64,000 bases of DNA from Agelas oroides (Eukaryota; Porifera; Demospongiae; Agelasida; Agelasidae), in assembly GCA_949130485.1 (NCBI GenBank), contig OX422199.1, positions 3,209,402 through 3,273,401 on the forward strand, given 5' to 3'. The notes beneath the pieces are model-generated. The model had not been told where the DNA came from, did not search any database, and saw only the letters and a program-made list of their open reading frames with translations. The number at the start of each line of letters is the position of its first letter. Position 1 is the stretch's first letter. Made by a program: the position numbers and the translations under genes. Positions 58,683 through 64,000 of this stretch are shown piece after piece.

Positions 58683-59732
58683 CTATTTAGTACAAACTGC
58701 ACAGGTGAGTTCTTTCTGTGGATCATACGGTGGACACAGCATTCCATTGCAGCTGGCTTCAACATGGTAAAACACAGCACCATTAGTATTAGAAGCACTG
58801 CCTGGCACTGAGTCTGGGTTCTTGTCAACACACTCATACATGGTGCGAGAGCGGTCATTCCATCTTCTTTCTGACATGAGGTAGCCGGAGTACTCCAAAG
58901 TCCATGTTGATGGACACTGAGTTTTAGCAGGTATCATTGTGACTGTCACCCTTGTTGAAGCATAGCACACAGCACAGGGGACATTGTGCTCTCGAACAGC
59001 TCGGAATGGTCCTCCATGTGTCTCATACTCTGCTCCATACACGTAGCTGTACCCTTGAACTCCGGGTGTGTAGCTGAGATAGTCTGGATCATCAGGCATA
59101 CAGAGGTGGTTGGCTGCGCCTCCCTTTTGTGAATAGTATGTTCCACCAACTCTCCCTGTATACACCAGTGTGGTACCTGAGACACTTGGACAACTACTTT
59201 TCCCCCATCTCGTGTAGACCACCCCACCATTCCTTGGTCCAGGGGGACCTGCTACTCCTTGGTCTCCCCTCTGCCCTTGTTGACCACGAGGACCAGGCAC
59301 CCCATCTCGTCCATCTCTTCCATCTCGTCCTCGCAGCACCTCAATGTAGGGGAATGAGCTTGTGTTCACACTGTTCCCTCCACTTTGAGTGTCAGCACTC
59401 CTCTGAGGTCTGTGCAGAGCTCCAGCTACAGTGTGCAGTATAGTTGAATTTAAAGATTAAGACAAGAAATTTATCAAATATCCCTGCTAGTGGAAAATAC
59501 AGTGAATCATATATGCATGGTTAAAATACTCCCCACATAGTGAGCACACAACAATTAGTTGCAAACAACTTTGGTGTAGCAAACAACAGTTTGAAGAAAA
59601 TTGACATCAAAACTAAATTTGTTATGTCACAATTTTAATACATTTCAACTCACAACTTTTACCATCAGGCAGCCCTTCTGCACATACTGCAAGGAGGAAA
59701 GCACTTGTAATCACCACCTTTGCCAATTGCAT
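58683..59732 (-). CDS. Short-chain collagen C6 duplicate
   Basis: Exons 59732-59663 and 59425-58683, 270 residues, translation identical to C6 (44204-45253). Promoter block at 59830-59949. The identity means it adds dosage rather than a new product, if the duplication is real. Confidence 0.88.
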
Positions 59733-61768
59733 TCTTGTTCTTCCTGCACCAGTGCTATGGAATAGTTTGATATGAGACAACTGCAACTTGTGTAACTGTC
59801 AGAATGTCAGTGAGCAACAAGTGTAGAGATTTTTATAGTCAATGGAAAAATTCTACGTCATGTAAAATTTTTTGAGCTCTTAAATATTATTCATAGTTGT
59901 ACAGGAGTCACAGGCATAGTGGTTGGTGTTGTGTCAATTCATGACATCATAATATATAGTAAAGGTACACATTCCTATAGTAAGATAACAGATAACCCCA
60001 TGAAGAGCTAATATGCAGTGTTACCTTGACCTGGTGTTTGAAAAGGTGTCACGAGTCAATCTCTCTAATACACAATCATGATGGTTTAGTCATGACTGGT
60101 GCTCCAGAGGGAAAATCATTTCTCACTGCTGTGATACACCTTATGGCACTTGTAAGAAGGTTGTTCAGCTTGCTGTTCATCATGCTGCTCTCTAGTCTCA
60201 CTCAACACAAGGACTGTGAGCATCAGCACTCTTCAGGGTCCTGTACAGAGCTTCAGCAACAGAATGTTTTCTTTAAGAGTATAGCAGTGACATCAGTATT
60301 AGATATAGCCAGTAAGCTTCCTTCAAAAAGTGATCTTATACAACCAGAACTGAATTTAAATGCAGTCACGTAGAGAAGTCAGCCTCATGACATGCTAATA
60401 GCCAAAAATTGGGAGAGATAAGTGACATCTGCACATATAATTTTCTTTTGGTGTCTCTGAGTCAATTTTTTCCTCTGTCTAGTTAGTACATGCCTTGAAG
60501 TAGCTGCTTGTACTGCTATTGACATAGTGTGCTTGATTTTTACCCCCATGATAGTGATATTACACCAACACAGAGCAATCGTGATGGCACATGCAAGGCA
60601 GTTTTTGTTCTGTCAACCTCTGAATACATAGTGAAAGTGCATAAGCATCAATGTTCAGGAGTAGAAATTGATGTAGAAATTGATGTGACCCAAGGCATTC
60701 CCTTGTCATGCATGCATGGAGTACAACAAATGAATTTGCTACTAGGACTGGGAACTTTACTTAGGCCCACGTTAACCACAATACAAAGCAAACAGCGCTG
60801 TTCCTTTATCTTGTCATGTGAACTGGAAGACTCATAAACTATCTGTGGCCTGTGCATCATTCACAGCCATTGTAGCAACTTCAATTGTTGCAGTACTCCA
60901 AGCTCCAGATGGCAAAGACAGTGGATAAAACATCTTTTGTCCAAATGTACAATACTTTGTATCCCTTGTGAGTCAGCTATGGGTTAACATGAATACACTA
61001 TACAAGTGCAGGGAAGTTTATGTATGTATATACAAAGCAAAGGGCATTGTTCCTATGTCAACTATCTGTGGCCAAATATACACAGTCTTGTACTATTTTT
61101 GGGTATTTATGTATATGGAATTTTTCTGTTTGTTTGTTTGATCGCATCTAACTTCTGTGTTCTACCGTATAGTCTATCATAGTGCATATTGCAAAAAATT
61201 AGAACTGTCAACTGTCACTCAAACGATCTACAAACAAAGCCAATGAATCAAAAAACAAGTGAACTAAGCTGTCACATGCTCAGATGGTACTCGACAGCAA
61301 TGTCTGCTACTCTCTTCATTTCTCAAGCTAGGTAACACAAGCAAGACCCAACAAACAGTTGCTTGTACATGTGCAAAGCCACAAACCTAAAACCTATAAC
61401 CAACTGTTTGCGGAGCCTTGCTCAGCTTACCAAGATTCCCACTAGATCATATGTGTGATCATATGGATGTTGTGTACACAATGCATAAATCAATCATCTC
61501 AGTAATCCTTTCAGTAATACATACAATGACTGCTATGTACCGTTTATGGCTACTACACTACTGCTGTCAGTAGCTTATTTCCAGACCCTTGCTTGCTGTT
61601 CAACTAAATGCACACACCTGATGACAGTACTTCAATGAATGTTGTGTTCAGCTTGCTATTTGTCAGCAACACCTCATGCTAGTCGGTAGTCTCTGTCATA
61701 TAAGACATGCAGCCTTAGAGAGAATCTATATTTGAGCACAAGAATACATTTCAACACACAAATTTTAC

Positions 61769-61828
61769 CTTCAGGCAGTCTTTCTGCTTAAGCTGTAATG
61801 ACCAAAACACCACCTTTGCCAGTTGCAT
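61769..61828 (-). pseudogene. Degenerate collagen signal exon (duplicate)
   Basis: Second-unit copy of the relic at 47290-47349. Confidence 0.7.
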
Positions 61829-62650
61829 TCTTGTTCTTCCTGCATCAGTGCTGTGGAATAGTTTGATATGAGACGACTTCAACTTGTGTAACTGTCAGTA
61901 CAGCAGTTTATATAACCAGTTGAAAACGTCAGTAATATTCATAGTTGTATTGATGGGTGCATTGGGTGGTATGTATATGATGTCAATGTGTGAACTTGTG
62001 ACATCATATGTAGTAAACATGTACCAGTCATATTGTGGTACACATAGTTGATTCATGTCTGTAGGGTAGCTGTGTTAGACTCCCTGGGCAGCAGATCTTC
62101 ATCGATTTTAGTCCACTAAAGGTGGCACTGCTGAGAAGCTGTTCATCTTGTTTATAGCCAACACATCATGCTGCTCTATAGCCTCACACAACATGATGAC
62201 TGCATATGTTCATGCATAGATAATCCCATCCTGTTGCAGCGTGGAATTAATGGCATGTCTAACTGTACGTCTATACATTTCTATGACCTTGAAGTTTTGT
62301 GTTCATATGCAACATACCAAGACAATGTGAACTGTTTAGCTAAGAAAATCTAAGTATCAAAACAAAATCTGCTCATTTTTGTTCATTGGCAACAGGGGTG
62401 ACTTCTGCCAAAGCACAAGCATATTCAGACCACCAATTCAGAGAGTCTTTCCAACTTCCATGTTAACTTGCATTGTCTTATAGAAGTTATGTGGCCTGGC
62501 AGTATATTGTGTGTTTTATACTGGAATGTCTTCAAGTATCTTGTATAAAAAAAAGCATGATAAACATTTCACTCAGCATTGGCAAGTACATACTATTGCC
62601 TCAAAATTACTCAATATTATGCATTAATTCCCAAAAGTAATGTCTTCTAG

Positions 62651-63686
62651 CTACTTGGTACAAACTGCACAGGTAAGTTCTTTCTGTGGATCATAAGGTG
62701 GACACAGCATTCCATTGCAGCTGGCTTCAACATGGTAAAACAAAGCACCGTTAGCATTGGAAGCACTGCCTGGTACTGAGTCTGGGTTTTTGTCAACACA
62801 CTTATACATGGCGCGGTTGTGAGTATATCCCTCTGACATGAGGTAGCCAGAGTACTCCAGAGTCCATGTTGATGGACACTGAGTTTTAGCTGGGATCATT
62901 GTGACTGCCACCCTTGTCGAAGCATAGCACACAGCACAGGGGACATTGTGGTCATGAACAGTTGAGAATGGTCCTCCCCTTGTCTCATACTCTGCTCCAT
63001 ACACATAATTGGCTCCTTGCACTCCAGATTGGAAGCTGAGATAGTCTGGATCATCAGGCATGTAGAGGTAGTTGGCTGCTCCTCCCTTATGTGTGTAGTG
63101 TGTTCCACCAGCCCTTCCTGCATACACCAGTGTGGTACCTGTGACATTTGGACAGCTACTTTTTCCCCACCTTGTGTAGACCACTCCACCATTCCTTGGT
63201 CCAGGAGGACCTGCTACTCCTTGGTCTCCCCTCTGCCCTTGGTCTCCCCTCTGTCCTTGCAGTCCACGGGGACCAGGCACACCATCTCGTCCATCTCTTC
63301 CATCTCGTCCTCGCAGCACCTCAATGTAAGGGAAGGAACTTGTGTTCCCACTGTTCCCTCTACTCTGAGTGTCAGCACTCCTCTGGGGCCTGTGCAGAGC
63401 TCCAGCTACAGTGTGCAGTATAGTAGAAACAAGGGGTTCAAACCACAAGCAATACATCAAATATCACAACTAGTTAAAATAGAGTACTTAGCTATCATTA
63501 CACATAATGAGCACAAAACAGTTAGTTAATCACATTGCAAACAGTTTCAGTATGCAGACAACTTGAAGTTTGAAGAAATTTTAAATCTTGAATACATTTC
63601 AATGCACAACCTTTACCTTCAGGCAGCCCCTCTGCACATGCTGCAAGGACCAAAGCACTTGCAATCACAACCTTTGCCAGTTGCAT
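62651..63686 (-). CDS. Short-chain collagen C7 duplicate
   Basis: Exons 63686-63617 and 63405-62651, 274 residues, identical in translation to C7, including 13 triplets, two RGD motifs and the Cys-to-Tyr change in YMPDD. Promoter block 63787-63909; the window ends inside its upstream MITE. Confidence 0.88.
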
Positions 63687-64000
63687 TCTTGCTCTTCCTG
63701 CACCAGTGCTGTGGAATAGTTTGATATATGAGACAAACAGCAACTTGTGGATCTGTCAGAATGTCAGTGAGCAACAAGTGCAGTGATTTTTATAGCCAGT
63801 TGAGGCTACGTCATATAATGTTTTGAGCTGTTGATTAATATTCATAAGTTGTATTGTGGCACATGAACAGTGGTTGGTGTTCTGTCAATGTGTCAACTGG
63901 TGACATCATAACACAATCATAAGCCCTGTTTACACTAGCAATTAAACTGGTTTCAATCGGTTTACATTAAACTAGTTTTGCCAAACCACATCCATTATGT

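Larger units (their letters stand above)
55791..64000. repeat. Second copy of the 14,479-bp tandem duplication (incomplete)
   Basis: Corresponds to 41312-49521. Every open frame I compared is identical; one base differs at 46543 (A) / 61022 (G). The first 480 bp are satellite (55791-56270). Confidence 0.9.

Overview
The window is animal nuclear DNA, most likely from a sponge (Demospongiae). The main reason is a family of very short collagens: signal peptide, 11 to 13 Gly-X-Y triplets and a Cys-rich C-terminal domain of the short-chain collagen C4 / spongin type, a family I know only as sponge-typical. The DNA is intron-rich with GT-AG introns, TATA boxes, CA/TG microsatellites, inverted-repeat transposon remnants and a LINE fragment. 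I cannot name the species.

Layout. Two gene types alternate. On the plus strand lie spectrin-repeat / ZU5 / Death-domain genes: copy A at 1-6764 and copy B at 29073-33676. Each is followed by first exons of a further copy (10017-11133 and 35265-35948). The eight B exons have the same lengths and phases as their A counterparts, so the two are a segmental duplication (about 2.28-11.9 kb against 28.4-36.4 kb). B is open from 29073 to its stop codon. A has an in-frame stop (TGG to TAG) between ZU5 and Death. On the minus strand lie two arrays of short-chain collagen genes: array 1 (13.1-27.1 kb) with C1, C2 and C4 and orphan first exons at 16.9 and 22.3 kb; array 2 (36.7-64.0 kb) with C5, C6, C7, a truncated C8, orphan first exons and a reversed fragment. 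Each collagen gene has two exons: a 70-nt signal-peptide exon ending in phase 1, an intron of 87-237 bp, and a 737-760 nt second exon. Most share a TATA box and an upstream TGATGACATCA-type dyad.

The right end is dominated by a head-to-tail tandem duplication with a 14,479-bp unit (41312-55790). The second copy starts at 55791 and runs off the window. Its junction cuts through the second exon of C8 and joins it to an 83-bp satellite. The two copies looked almost identical where I compared them (one substitution noticed), so this is either very recent or an assembly/haplotype artefact.

The locus shows birth and death in progress: a frameshifted collagen (C1), a collagen whose signal exon and splice phase both changed (C4), promoter-plus-signal exons with no second exon, micro-inversions between the two ZU5 units (one splits a spectrin exon), and transposon insertions whose empty sites can be read in paralogous spacers. 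The collagens are presumably secreted matrix or skeletal-fibre proteins; the spectrin-ZU5-Death proteins are presumably intracellular scaffolds. Nothing in the sequence links the two functions beyond physical interleaving.
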